Positions 8,498 through 16,651 are shown, numbered from the stretch's first letter. The stretch: 57,462 nt of DNA from Pseudomonas asplenii (GCF_001293465.1 NZ_JSYZ01000025.1:26152-83613), one strand, 5' to 3'. Program-made: numbers and translations. The notes: generated from the sequence alone by a model not told the origin.

Positions 8498-9550
8498 TCA
8501 GCGGTGACGCGCGCGGGCTTCGCTGGCGGTGTGACCGAAGAAGTCGCGGAAACAGCGGCTGAAGTGCGCCGAGCTGACGAAGCCGCAGGCAGTGGCGATG
8601 TTGATCACCGACTCGTTGGTCTGCAGCAGCAGTTGCCGGCCGCGGGTCAGGCGCAGCTCCAGGTAGTAGCGCTTGGGTGAGCTCTGCATGAACTGCTGGA
8701 ACAGTCGGTCGACCTGACGCCGCGACAGGTTGACGTAGGCCGCCAACTGGTCGAGCTCCAGCGGGTCTTCGATATTGTTTTCCATCAGGTCGAGCAGGCT
8801 TTGCAGCGCCACCGGCAGACGCGGATCGCGGGAGACCCGCGCCAGCGGCATATTGTCGGTCTGTTCGCTGCGGTCGCAACTGAGGATCGCCTCGATCCCC
8901 CGTACCAGTTCGTCGCCCTGCTGGGCGCGGATCACGTTGAGGATCAGGCCCAGGGCACTGTTGGCGCCGGCACAGCTGATCAGCCCACCGTCGATCACAT
9001 AGGGCTGCGGCAACAACTGCACCGTCGGGCAGATTTCCATCAGGCCGGCGCGGTTCTCCGGGTGCACGGTGCAGGAACGGCCGTCCAGCAGGCCGGCATG
9101 GGCCAGCTGGAAGCAGCCGTTCCAGAGGCTGCCCAGTTGCATCGACGCCCGCGCGCACTGGCGCAGTTTCTCCACCAGCTTGCCGGCCGGCTGCAACGGG
9201 CTGCGCAGGCCGCCGCAGACAATCAGCAGGTCGGCGCCGTCCGGACGCAGGGCGCTGATGCAGTCGTCGGCGGCGATGGAGATACCCAGGTCGCAGGCGA
9301 TCTGCAGGTGATCGATGCCAAAGGTCTTCACTTCATACAGCGGCGCCCGTCCCAGCAGGTTGGCCGTGACCAGTCCATCCAGCGCGCCGGTGAAGGCCAT
9401 CATCGAGAAATTGTCGAGCAGCACGAAGGCGATCCGCCGGGGTGGTGGCGGCGTGAGCGCTCCCTGGCCCGACTCGTTCAGGTAGGCGAGATTCAGGGTC
9501 TTGAGGCTGCGACTGAATTGGCGGTGCCCCGCCGGTGGTGATTCGGACAT
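8498..9550 (-). CDS. AraC-family regulator with GATase1/DJ-1-like N-terminal domain (GlxA type)
   Basis: The 350-residue protein has a class I glutamine amidotransferase-like domain (about residues 37-215: RRIAFVLLDNFSMMAF, DLLIVCGGLRSPL) and a C-terminal AraC DNA-binding domain (about 240-345: DQLAAYVNLSRRQVDRLFQQ and TACGFVSSAHFSRCFRDFFG). The nucleophile-elbow region reads GSLWNGCFQLAHAGLL, without the usual catalytic Cys before the Gly, so this is a sensor fold, not an enzyme. Members of this group include GbdR, CdhR and ArgR. It lies 131 bp upstream of hypX on the same strand and is its likely regulator; the ligand is unknown. Confidence 0.88.
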   Translation of the reverse strand: MSESPPAGHRQFSRSLKTLNLAYLNESGQGALTPPPPRRIAFVLLDNFSMMAFTGALDGLVTANLLGRAPLYEVKTFGIDHLQIACDLGISIAADDCISALRPDGADLLIVCGGLRSPLQPAGKLVEKLRQCARASMQLGSLWNGCFQLAHAGLLDGRSCTVHPENRAGLMEICPTVQLLPQPYVIDGGLISCAGANSALGLILNVIRAQQGDELVRGIEAILSCDRSEQTDNMPLARVSRDPRLPVALQSLLDLMENNIEDPLELDQLAAYVNLSRRQVDRLFQQFMQSSPKRYYLELRLTRGRQLLLQTNESVINIATACGFVSSAHFSRCFRDFFGHTASEARARHR

Positions 9551-9738
9551 GCGTGATGATGCTCAAGGAGAACCAGGAGGCTGGTGGGCACGAGAATATC
9601 GCGTTCGCGCAGCGCCTTCAAAACTGTTCGAAAGGCTTGCCACGCAGTTTTCTTTGACAGCTGTGACGCGGCAGAAAACAATGCTCGGCGGCATCCGAGC
9701 CTGAAGAACAGCCGGGGTGCCTGTCTTTCGGAGACTGT

Positions 9739-10527
9739 ATGAACAAGATCCTGTCGATCCTGTCGGGCCTGGCAATCGCCCTGATGCTGACCGGCTTTAC
9801 CCGGACATCGCCCGATACCCCGGTCCAGCTGGACGACTACACCCTGGGCAAGATCAGGCTGATCGAGTCGCGGCTGGCCAGCGAAGGCCACCCCGACACC
9901 GGCCGGCGCATCGACGAGATCTCCGCCAGCTTCCTCGGCACACCCTATGTACCGCATATGCTGGTGGGCTCGGCGACCTCGGCGGAAAAGCTGGTGATCG
10001 ACTTCCGCGGCCTGGACTGCTTCACCTACCTGGATTACGTCGAGGCCCTGCGCAAGTCCGACAGCCTGCCGCGCTTCATCGAGAACGTGGTCCGCACCCG
10101 CTACGAAAACGGCGACATCAGCTACGTCAACCGCAAACACTTCTTCACCGACTGGGCGCATGCCACGCCGCTCAATGCCCGCGACGTAACCCGCGAAGCC
10201 AGCCCGGACGCCACCACCGTCACCAAGGTCCTCAAGACGCCTGCCGGCGGTGGTTCGAGCGCCGAGGTGACCCGCGCCATCAGCTACATTCCCAGCCAGT
10301 TCGTCGACGACACCGTCATCAGCCGGTTACGCACCGGCGACTACGTCGGCATCTACACCCCCGCCCAGGGCCTGGACGTGACCCACACGGGCATCTTCAT
10401 CATGACCGACAAGGGCCCCGTGCTGCGCAACGCCTCGGCCCAGTCGAACCACTACCAGGTCATCGACTCGCCGTTCCTCGCCTATGTGAAAAAGACCCCG
10501 GGGATCGTGGTGCTGCGGGCCCTCTGA
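9739..10527 (+). CDS. DUF1460 family periplasmic amidase-like protein
   Basis: This 262-residue protein has an N-terminal signal peptide (ILSILSGLAIALMLTGF) and matches the DUF1460 family, which adopts an NlpC/P60-like papain fold and is related to N-acetylmuramoyl-L-alanine amidases. The likely catalytic Cys is C94 in DFRGLDCFTYLDYVEAL, and the His partner is in DVTHTGIFIMTD. It probably cleaves peptidoglycan fragments in the envelope. The gene stands alone, divergent from the AraC-type gene, with no obvious operon partners. Confidence 0.82.
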   Translation: MNKILSILSGLAIALMLTGFTRTSPDTPVQLDDYTLGKIRLIESRLASEGHPDTGRRIDEISASFLGTPYVPHMLVGSATSAEKLVIDFRGLDCFTYLDYVEALRKSDSLPRFIENVVRTRYENGDISYVNRKHFFTDWAHATPLNARDVTREASPDATTVTKVLKTPAGGGSSAEVTRAISYIPSQFVDDTVISRLRTGDYVGIYTPAQGLDVTHTGIFIMTDKGPVLRNASAQSNHYQVIDSPFLAYVKKTPGIVVLRAL

Positions 10528-10697
10528 GACCAGCAGCACCTCTCGAAAACCATCGTTACACATATCGGGAAATACCTGTGACAGGGTCGTAACCCGCAGT
10601 CCGTCTAGCCTTGAATGTGCCGGCAGGGAATGTCGGCAGGAAGCAGCCATACGTCGGCAACTTTCTCAAACCTAAACGGATGGGTTATTATTGAATC

Positions 10698-10949
10698 ATG
10701 GTGACGACAGCGCGATTCGACGATGTACGAGTAGTGATCTACTCCAACGATCACAGGCCCTGCCATGTGCATGTCATGAACTGGGAGCACGAAGCGGTGT
10801 TCCACCTGCGGTGCCCCGAAGGTCCGCCGCAACTGCGTATCAACTACGGTTTTACCTATCGCAGGCTCAAGCTTCTGTGCGCACTGCTGACCGAAGACCT
10901 GGCCTATCAATGCCAGCAATGGAAGGAGATCCACGGTGACTTTGACTGA
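10698..10949 (+). CDS. DUF4160 domain protein
   Basis: The 83-residue protein shows the DUF4160 pattern: VVIYSNDHRPCHVHVMN near the N-terminus and an aromatic, basic C-terminal half. It overlaps the following DUF2442 gene by 14 bases, an arrangement often seen for this pair in bacteria and sometimes discussed as toxin-antitoxin-like. The function is not established. The ATG at 10698 has no strong ribosome binding site; GTG at 10701 is an alternative start. Confidence 0.75.
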   Translation: MVTTARFDDVRVVIYSNDHRPCHVHVMNWEHEAVFHLRCPEGPPQLRINYGFTYRRLKLLCALLTEDLAYQCQQWKEIHGDFD

Positions 10950-11340
10950 ACTCGAATTCAGGCAGGCAAACGCCTCCCAACCCAAGGTGCCTCGTGCGGA
11001 GCAGGTCCACTACGACACTGAAACCGACTGCGTGGTGATCCGGCTCGATTCCGGGGTGAGCCTGTCTTTCCCGCCGCGCCTGGCCCAGGGACTGGCCGGC
11101 GCCAAACCTGCGCAGCTGGCACGGATCGACATCAGCCCCAGCGGCCAGGGGCTGCACTTTCCAGCCCTGGATGTCGACCTGCACCTGCCCGCGCTGATCA
11201 ATGGCGTGCTGGGTAGCGCATCGTGGATGGCCGGTCAGTTGGGCAGGAAAGGCGGTTCCCGCTCGACCGAAGCCAAATCCCGCGCCGCTCGCGAGAACGG
11301 CAAGCTGGGCGGTCGTCCGCGCAAGCGCCCCGCCCTCTGA
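10936..11340 (+). CDS. DUF2442 domain protein
   Basis: This 134-residue protein has a DUF2442 core at about residues 20-85 (VHYDTETDCVVIRLDSGVSL, then a PPRLAQGL helix) and an unusual basic, Gly/Arg-rich tail of about 40 residues (GRKGGSRSTEAKSRAARENG). GTG at 10936 is supported by AAGGAG about 8 bases upstream. It is translationally coupled to the DUF4160 gene. The basic tail suggests nucleic acid binding, which is inference. Confidence 0.75.
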   Translation: MTLTELEFRQANASQPKVPRAEQVHYDTETDCVVIRLDSGVSLSFPPRLAQGLAGAKPAQLARIDISPSGQGLHFPALDVDLHLPALINGVLGSASWMAGQLGRKGGSRSTEAKSRAARENGKLGGRPRKRPAL

Positions 11341-11421
11341 AGCAGACCCGGACGCCTGGCACAAGGCCCGGGCGTCATCAGCGTGCCGCCTCGTCGAGAG
11401 GAAGGGAAAACAGAACGTTTT

Positions 11422-11431
11422 TTGTATACCA
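11422..11431. promoter_or_regulatory. GTATAC operator upstream of the GntR gene
   Basis: TTGTATACCA carries the same GTATAC core as the sites at 16845 and 22814. It lies 33-42 bases before the GTG start of the GntR/FCD regulator, which suggests autoregulation. Confidence 0.6.
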
Positions 11432-11463
11432 TATCCTTTCCATCCCTCTCGAATGATCGCGCC

Positions 11464-12135
11464 GTGTCCCTACCCAAACTCAATCTGCCGGACCTGGGCA
11501 ATGCGCCCTCCACCTCGGAGATCATCACCCGTCACCTGCGCGAGGCGATCGTCGCCGGCAATTTCGCCGAGGACGAGCCGATTCGCCAGGACGAAATCGC
11601 CCGCCAGTTCAATGTCAGCAAGATCCCGGTGCGCGAGGCACTCAAACGGCTGGAGGCCGAGGGGCTGGTGATGTTCCAGCGCAACCGGGGGGCGATGGTC
11701 ACGCGTCTCTCCGAGCTGGAGCTGGCGCAGATGTTCGAGGTGCGCATGCTGCTGGAGGACAAGGTGTTGCGCCTGGCGATCCCGAACATGACCGACAGCA
11801 CCTTTGCCAGGGCCGAGAGCATCTGCCAGGAGTTCGTCGGCGAGAACGATGTCGGCCGCTGGGCCGAACTCAACTGGGAACTGCATGCCTGTCTCTACGA
11901 GCCGGCGCAGCGGCCGTTCCTGGTCGGCATGATCCGCTCGGTCAACGACAAGCTGGAACGCTACCTGCGCATGCAGATGAGCCTGTCCGCCGGCAAGGAG
12001 CGCGCCGATCACGAACACCGGGAAATCATCGAAGCCTGCCGCGCCCGCGACGTGGAACGGGCGGTGAAACTGCTCGACGAGCATATCGCCGGTGTCTGCG
12101 CGACCCTGCTCGAACATCTGCCGCGCGCACACTGA
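11464..12135 (+). CDS. GntR-family (FCD) regulator of the hydroxyproline cluster
   Basis: The 223-residue protein has a GntR winged HTH (about residues 15-80: IITRHLREAIVAGNFAEDEP, RQFNVSKIPVREALKRLEAE) and a C-terminal FCD effector domain (about 90-215). GTG at 11464 is preferred over an upstream ATG at 11383 because the GTATAC operator lies between them and the HTH begins at the usual distance. It precedes the 4-hydroxyproline epimerase gene on the same strand. The GTATAC palindromes near three genes of the cluster fit the operator type seen for FCD regulators, so it probably represses the pathway until a hydroxyproline-derived ligand binds. Confidence 0.88.
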   Translation: MSLPKLNLPDLGNAPSTSEIITRHLREAIVAGNFAEDEPIRQDEIARQFNVSKIPVREALKRLEAEGLVMFQRNRGAMVTRLSELELAQMFEVRMLLEDKVLRLAIPNMTDSTFARAESICQEFVGENDVGRWAELNWELHACLYEPAQRPFLVGMIRSVNDKLERYLRMQMSLSAGKERADHEHREIIEACRARDVERAVKLLDEHIAGVCATLLEHLPRAH

Positions 12136-12244
12136 GGCCGGTGCCACTGTGCCGATTTCGTCATGAGCACCCGATAAAAGCATCAAGCCGGACCACCCCC
12201 GCGCAGGCCACTCTGCGAACTCCTTCATTCCACAGTGGCCTGCC

Positions 12245-13177
12245 ATGAAACGTATCACCGTGATCGACTCGCATACCGGCGGCGAACCCACCCGCCTGGT
12301 GACCGCCGGTTTCCCTGACCTGGGCCACGGCAGCATGGCCGAGCGCCGCCAGCGCCTGGCCGAACAGTACGATAGCTGGCGCGCCGCCTGCGTCCTCGAA
12401 CCCCGCGGCAGCGATGTGCTGGTCGGCGCCCTGCTCTGCGAACCGGTGGACCCGCAGGCCTGTGCCGGCGTGATCTTCTTCAATAACACCGGTTACCTGG
12501 GCATGTGCGGCCACGGCACCATCGGCCTGGTGGCCTCTCTCGCCCACCTGGGCCGCATCGGCCCGGGCACCCATGCCATCGAGACCCCGGTCGGCACCGT
12601 GCACGCCACCCTGCACGAGGACCGCTCGGTCAGCGTGCGCAACGTGCCGGCCTACCGTTATCGGCGAGCCGTGGCGCTGGAAGTGGCGGGCATCGGCCAG
12701 GTGGTCGGTGATATCGCCTGGGGCGGCAACTGGTTCTTCCTGATCGCCGAGCACGGCCTCGATGTCGCCAGCGACAACCTCGAGGCATTGACCGCCTACA
12801 GCTTCGCCGTACAGCAGACGCTGGAGCAGCAAGGCATCCGCGGCGAGGACGGCGGCCTGATCGACCATATCGAACTGTTCGCCGACGACGCCCATGCCGA
12901 CAGCCGTAACTTCGTCCTGTGCCCCGGCAAGGCCTACGACCGCTCGCCCTGCGGCACCGGTACCAGCGCCAAGCTGGCGTGCCTGGCGGCCGATGGCAAG
13001 CTGCAACCGGGACAGGTCTGGCGTCAGGCCAGCATCCTTGGCAGCGAGTTCGAAGGCTCCTACGAGGCCGCCGGCGAGCGCATCGTGCCGACCATCCGTG
13101 GGCGGGCACACATCAGCGCCGAAGCGACCCTGATCCTCGAACAGGACGACCCGTTCGCCTGGGGCATCCGCCTGTGA
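12245..13177 (+). CDS. lhpA: 4-hydroxyproline 2-epimerase (Cys/Cys proline racemase family)
   Basis: The 310-residue enzyme has both catalytic cysteines of the family: C88 in NNTGYLGMCGHG and C236 in YDRSPCGTGTSAK, at the positions known for the Pseudomonas 4-hydroxyproline epimerase. It converts trans-4-hydroxy-L-proline to cis-4-hydroxy-D-proline in the cytoplasm, the first step of the pathway. Its stop overlaps the GTG of the dehydrogenase gene (GTGA). The Cys/Cys dyad excludes the Thr/Cys dehydratase subgroup; the context favours 4-hydroxyproline over proline. Confidence 0.93.
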   Translation: MKRITVIDSHTGGEPTRLVTAGFPDLGHGSMAERRQRLAEQYDSWRAACVLEPRGSDVLVGALLCEPVDPQACAGVIFFNNTGYLGMCGHGTIGLVASLAHLGRIGPGTHAIETPVGTVHATLHEDRSVSVRNVPAYRYRRAVALEVAGIGQVVGDIAWGGNWFFLIAEHGLDVASDNLEALTAYSFAVQQTLEQQGIRGEDGGLIDHIELFADDAHADSRNFVLCPGKAYDRSPCGTGTSAKLACLAADGKLQPGQVWRQASILGSEFEGSYEAAGERIVPTIRGRAHISAEATLILEQDDPFAWGIRL

Positions 13178-14289
13178 ACGAAGGCGCGGTGGCCGACGTG
13201 ATCGTGATCGGTGCCGGCATCGTCGGCGCCGCCTGCGCCCAGGCCCTGGCCCACCGGGGCCTCGACGTGCTGGTGCTGGATGCCGGGTTGCCCAATGCCA
13301 CAGCGGCGGGCATGGGCCACCTGCTGGTGCTCGATGACAACCCGGCCGAACTGGCGCTGAGCCAATACTCGGTGCAACGCTGGCGCGAGCACGCGCCCAA
13401 GCTGCCCGAGGGCTGCGCCTATCGCAACAACGGCACCCTGTGGATCGCGGCCAACGCCGAGGAAATGGCCGTGGCCGAAGCCAAGCACCACAACCTGCAG
13501 GCCCACGGCATCGCCTGTGAGCTGCTCGACGGCCAGACCCTGCACGAACGCGAACCGCAACTGCGCGAAGGGCTCGAGGGCGGCCTGCTGATTCACGGCG
13601 ACGGCATTCTCTACGCCCCGGCCACCGCCCGCTGGATGCTCGAGACTGCGGGCATTCGCCAGCGTCGGGCGCGGGTCCGCGAAATCGACGGCCAGCGCGT
13701 ACGGCTCGACAACGGTCACTGGCTCGCGGCCGGTGCCGTGGTGCTGGCTAATGGCGTGCAGGCTGACGAGCTGTGTCCGGAACTGCCTATCGAGCCGAAG
13801 AAGGGGCATCTGCTGATCACCGACCGCTATCCCGGCAGCGTCACCCATACCCTGGTGGAGCTGGGTTATGTCACCAGCGCCCACAACGCCAAGGGGCCAT
13901 CCACCGCCTGCAACATTCAGCCACGCCCGACGGGTCAGTTGTTCATCGGCGCCTCGCGGCAGTTCGGCACCCGCGACCTCGCAGTCGAAAGCTGGATGCT
14001 GGCGAAGATGCTCAAGCGCGCCGTCGAGTACCTGCCGGGCCTGGCCCGACTCAACGCCATCCGTGCCTGGACCGGTCTGCGTGCCGCGAGTCCCGACGGC
14101 CTGCCGCTGGTGGGTGAGCACCCGCGGCGCAAGGGTCTGTGGCTGGCCGTCGGCCATGAAGGACTGGGCGTCACCACGGCCCCCGGCACCGCCGATCTGC
14201 TGGTCGGGCAACTGTTCAACGAAACGCTGCCGCTGGATGCCACTCCCTACCTGCCCCAGCGCTTTCCAGGAGTCTCGGCCCATGCCTGA
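13174..14289 (+). CDS. D-hydroxyproline dehydrogenase, FAD amino acid oxidase-like subunit (HcnC-like)
   Basis: This 371-residue flavoprotein has the dinucleotide-binding motif VIVIGAGIVGAACAQALA (residues 9-26) and the DAO fold, ending with WTGLRAASPDGLPLVG and GHEGLGVTTAPGTADLL. It oxidises cis-4-hydroxy-D-proline to a pyrroline-4-hydroxy-2-carboxylate. GTG at 13174 overlaps the epimerase stop. The next two genes supply a small [2Fe-2S] protein and a second flavoprotein, giving the HcnABC-like three-subunit dehydrogenase known for Pseudomonas hydroxyproline and related membrane-linked amino acid dehydrogenases. Confidence 0.88.
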   Translation: MNEGAVADVIVIGAGIVGAACAQALAHRGLDVLVLDAGLPNATAAGMGHLLVLDDNPAELALSQYSVQRWREHAPKLPEGCAYRNNGTLWIAANAEEMAVAEAKHHNLQAHGIACELLDGQTLHEREPQLREGLEGGLLIHGDGILYAPATARWMLETAGIRQRRARVREIDGQRVRLDNGHWLAAGAVVLANGVQADELCPELPIEPKKGHLLITDRYPGSVTHTLVELGYVTSAHNAKGPSTACNIQPRPTGQLFIGASRQFGTRDLAVESWMLAKMLKRAVEYLPGLARLNAIRAWTGLRAASPDGLPLVGEHPRRKGLWLAVGHEGLGVTTAPGTADLLVGQLFNETLPLDATPYLPQRFPGVSAHA

Positions 14290-14518
14290 ACTGATACTGG
14301 ACGGCCGCGCCCTGCGCGTCGCCGATGGCACCACCGTGGCCGCCGCACTGGCCCTGGGCGGTGACGGCTGCAGTCGTACGTCGGTGAGCGGCCGCCGTCG
14401 GGCACCGCTGTGCGGCATGGGTATCTGCCAGGAGTGCCGGGTCAGTATCGATGGCTACCGCCGCCTGGCCTGCCAGACCTTGTGCCAGGACGGCATGCGT
14501 GTGGAGACCCGGCCATGA
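14282..14518 (+). CDS. D-hydroxyproline dehydrogenase, small [2Fe-2S] subunit (HcnA-like)
   Basis: The 78-residue protein carries a plant-ferredoxin-type cluster motif: C44 and C49 in CGMGIC, C52 in CQECRV and C64 in LACQTLC. It lies between the two flavoprotein subunits, overlapping the first by eight bases and the second by four (ATGA), so translation of the three is coupled. It likely wires electrons between the flavins, as in HcnABC hydrogen cyanide synthase and octopine/nopaline oxidases. It has no signal peptide. Confidence 0.87.
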   Translation: MPELILDGRALRVADGTTVAAALALGGDGCSRTSVSGRRRAPLCGMGICQECRVSIDGYRRLACQTLCQDGMRVETRP

Positions 14519-15771
14519 GCGAAACCACCGACCTGCTGATCATCGGTGCCGGTCCGGCCGGCATAGCCGCCGCCCTCGCCGCCGCCCCCAGTGGCGCACG
14601 CATCACCCTGATCGACGACAACCCACTGACCGGCGGGCAGATCTGGCGTGACGGGCCGCAGGCCAAGCTGCCGCCCCTGGCCCGGCAGTTGCGCGAGCGC
14701 CTGCAACATTGCGCCAATGTGCAGCACCATCCCGCCACCCGGGTGATCGCCCGCAGTGGCCCGAAACGGCTGTTGCTCGAAGACCCGCAACGGGGCTGGC
14801 AGATTGGCTACGACAACCTGATCCTCTGCACCGGGGCCCGCGAACTGCTGCTGCCCTTCCCCGGCTGGACCCTGCCCGGTGTCACCGGTGCCGGTGGCCT
14901 GCAGGCGCTGGTCAAGGGCGGCCTGCCGGTGAACGGCGAACGCCTGGTGATCGCCGGTAGCGGCCCGTTGCTACTCGCCAGCGCCGCCACGGCGCGACAG
15001 GCCGGGGCGCGGATCCAGCGAATCGCCGAACAGGCTTCGCGGGCCGCCGTCGCCGGTTTTGCCGCACAGTTGCCGCGTTGGCCACACAAGGGGCTGCAAG
15101 CCTTCGCTCTGTTCGACCGCCATTACCGCACCGATACCCACGTGATTGCCGCCCTCGGCAACGACCGCCTGGAAGGTGTGCGCCTGCGGCAGCACGGCAG
15201 AATCGTCGAAGTGGCTTGCGAACGACTGGCCTGCGGCTTCGGCCTGATCCCCAACAGCCAGCTCGGCCAGGCCCTGGGCTGTGCACTCGCCGGCCAGGCC
15301 ATCGCCGTCGACGACTGGCAGGCCAGCAGCCTTGCCGATCATTACGCCGCCGGCGAATGCACCGGTTTCGGTGGCAGCGAGCTGGCCCTGGTCGAAGGCG
15401 CGATCGCCGGGCATGCAGCCGTGGGCGAGCGGCAGGCCGCCCGCGCCCTGTGGTCGCGGCGGGCACGCTGGCAGGGTTTTGCCGACCGCCTGAACCGGGC
15501 CTTTGCCCTCGACCCACGGCTCAAGTCCCTGGCCGAGCCGGACACCCTGGTCTGCCGTTGCGAGGATGTCAGCTACGCCGAACTGCTCGGCCACCGCGAC
15601 TGGCGCGAGGCCAAGCTGGCCAGCCGTTGCGGCATGGGCGCCTGCCAGGGCCGCGTGTGTGGTGGTGCGACCACCTACCTGTTTGGCTGGCAGGCCGCGG
15701 CACCGCGCCCACCGTTCGGCCCGGCACGCATCGACACCCTGTTGCACCTGGACGACACCCCACCGGCATGA
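14515..15771 (+). CDS. D-hydroxyproline dehydrogenase, NAD(P)-type FAD subunit (HcnB-like)
   Basis: This 418-residue pyridine-nucleotide-disulfide-type oxidoreductase has the N-terminal FAD motif LLIIGAGPAGIAAALAA (residues 8-24), a second nucleotide motif LVIAGSGPLLLASAATARQ and a C-terminal Bfd-like cysteine cluster (LVCRCEDVSYAE, then CGMGACQGRVCGG) for a [2Fe-2S] centre. It is the third subunit of the HcnABC-like dehydrogenase and probably passes electrons toward the respiratory chain. It overlaps the small subunit gene by four bases and is followed by a strong hairpin. Confidence 0.88.
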   Translation: MSETTDLLIIGAGPAGIAAALAAAPSGARITLIDDNPLTGGQIWRDGPQAKLPPLARQLRERLQHCANVQHHPATRVIARSGPKRLLLEDPQRGWQIGYDNLILCTGARELLLPFPGWTLPGVTGAGGLQALVKGGLPVNGERLVIAGSGPLLLASAATARQAGARIQRIAEQASRAAVAGFAAQLPRWPHKGLQAFALFDRHYRTDTHVIAALGNDRLEGVRLRQHGRIVEVACERLACGFGLIPNSQLGQALGCALAGQAIAVDDWQASSLADHYAAGECTGFGGSELALVEGAIAGHAAVGERQAARALWSRRARWQGFADRLNRAFALDPRLKSLAEPDTLVCRCEDVSYAELLGHRDWREAKLASRCGMGACQGRVCGGATTYLFGWQAAAPRPPFGPARIDTLLHLDDTPPA

Positions 15772-15790
15772 AGCGTGGCCCGGGGCTTCC

Positions 15791-15828
15791 GGCAACCCCG
15801 ACGGATCACTATGATCCCGGGGGTTGCC
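15791..15828. promoter_or_regulatory. 9-bp stem hairpin next to the start of the PAS-AraC gene
   Basis: GGCAACCCC and GGGGTTGCC form a perfect 9-bp stem around a 20-base loop. The 3' arm lies 5 bases before the ATG at 15834 and covers the only purine-rich stretch available as a ribosome binding site. It may end the dehydrogenase operon, limit translation of the regulator, or both. Confidence 0.5.
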
Positions 15829-15833
15829 ACCAG

Positions 15834-16601
15834 ATGCCTGCCGCCATGTATGCCTCGCTCAACAGCTTCAAGCCCTGCGACCTGCCCACGCTGCTGAACA
15901 GCCTGCACAGCATCGCACCGTTGCTCGACACCCTGGCGGACGTGGTGTTCTTCATCAAGGACAACCAGGCCCGCTATGCCTTCGCCAACCAGACCCTGGC
16001 CCGACGCTGTGGTTTCAAGCACACCGAAGCGTTGTTGGGGCTGACCGCCGACCGGGTGTTCCCCGAGCGCTTCGGCGCCTCCTACACCGAACAGGATCGC
16101 CGGGTACTGGGCAGCGGCCGTGAACTGGCCGACCAGTTGGAGCTGCACCTCTACTACGGCAACCAGCCGATCTGGTGCCTGACCCACAAGGTGCCCTTGC
16201 GCGACCCGCAGGGACAGATCGTGGGCCTGGCGGGGATTTCCCGCGACCTGCAGTTGCCGCAGTCGAACCATCCGTCCTTTCCGAAAGTCGCCGCGGTGGA
16301 TGCGTACATCCGCGAGCATTTTTCCCAGCCCATCAGCCTGGCCGAACTGACCGGCATCGCCGGCCTGTCGGTGGCCCAGTTGGAGCGCCAGTGCAAGCGG
16401 ATCTTCCAACTCACGCCCCGACAGATGATTCACAAGGCGCGCCTGGAGGAAGCCTCGCAACTGTTGTTGCAGGCCGACCTGCCGATCACCGAGATCGCCC
16501 TGCGCTGCGGTTACACCGACCACAGTGCCTTCAGCCGTCAGTTCCGGGCGCTGACCGGGTTATCGCCGAGCCATTATCGCGAGACGCATCGGCAGCGGTG
16601 A
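15834..16601 (+). CDS. lhpR: PAS-domain AraC-family regulator of hydroxyproline catabolism
   Basis: The 255-residue protein has an N-terminal PAS domain (about residues 25-135: LDTLADVVFFIKDNQARYAF, VPLRDPQGQIVGLAGISRDL) and a C-terminal AraC HTH pair (about 150-250: LTGIAGLSVAQLERQCKRIF, ALRCGYTDHSAFSRQFRALT). P. aeruginosa has an AraC-type activator, LhpR, in its hydroxyproline locus, and I assign this gene to that role by context. It lies between the dehydrogenase and transporter operons. It would be the second regulator of the cluster beside the GntR protein. Confidence 0.78.
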   Translation: MPAAMYASLNSFKPCDLPTLLNSLHSIAPLLDTLADVVFFIKDNQARYAFANQTLARRCGFKHTEALLGLTADRVFPERFGASYTEQDRRVLGSGRELADQLELHLYYGNQPIWCLTHKVPLRDPQGQIVGLAGISRDLQLPQSNHPSFPKVAAVDAYIREHFSQPISLAELTGIAGLSVAQLERQCKRIFQLTPRQMIHKARLEEASQLLLQADLPITEIALRCGYTDHSAFSRQFRALTGLSPSHYRETHRQR

Positions 16602-16651
16602 CGTCAGGGCGGATGTCTGGTCAGGAGGCCGAGGGTGGACTTAAGGAGCCA

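Noticed and set aside
8367..9158. N-terminal extension of HypX into the AraC-type gene
   Set aside because: The extension is a shadow of the AraC gene; the ATG at 8366 has an excellent ribosome binding site and matches the start of the family.
11383..11463. Upstream ATG start for the GntR regulator
   Set aside because: The GTATAC operator would then lie inside the coding region and the added residues have no counterpart in the family.
13174..15771. Hydrogen cyanide synthase hcnABC
   Set aside because: Architecture is similar, but the gene order differs and the genes overlap with a hydroxyproline epimerase inside a hydroxyproline cluster.
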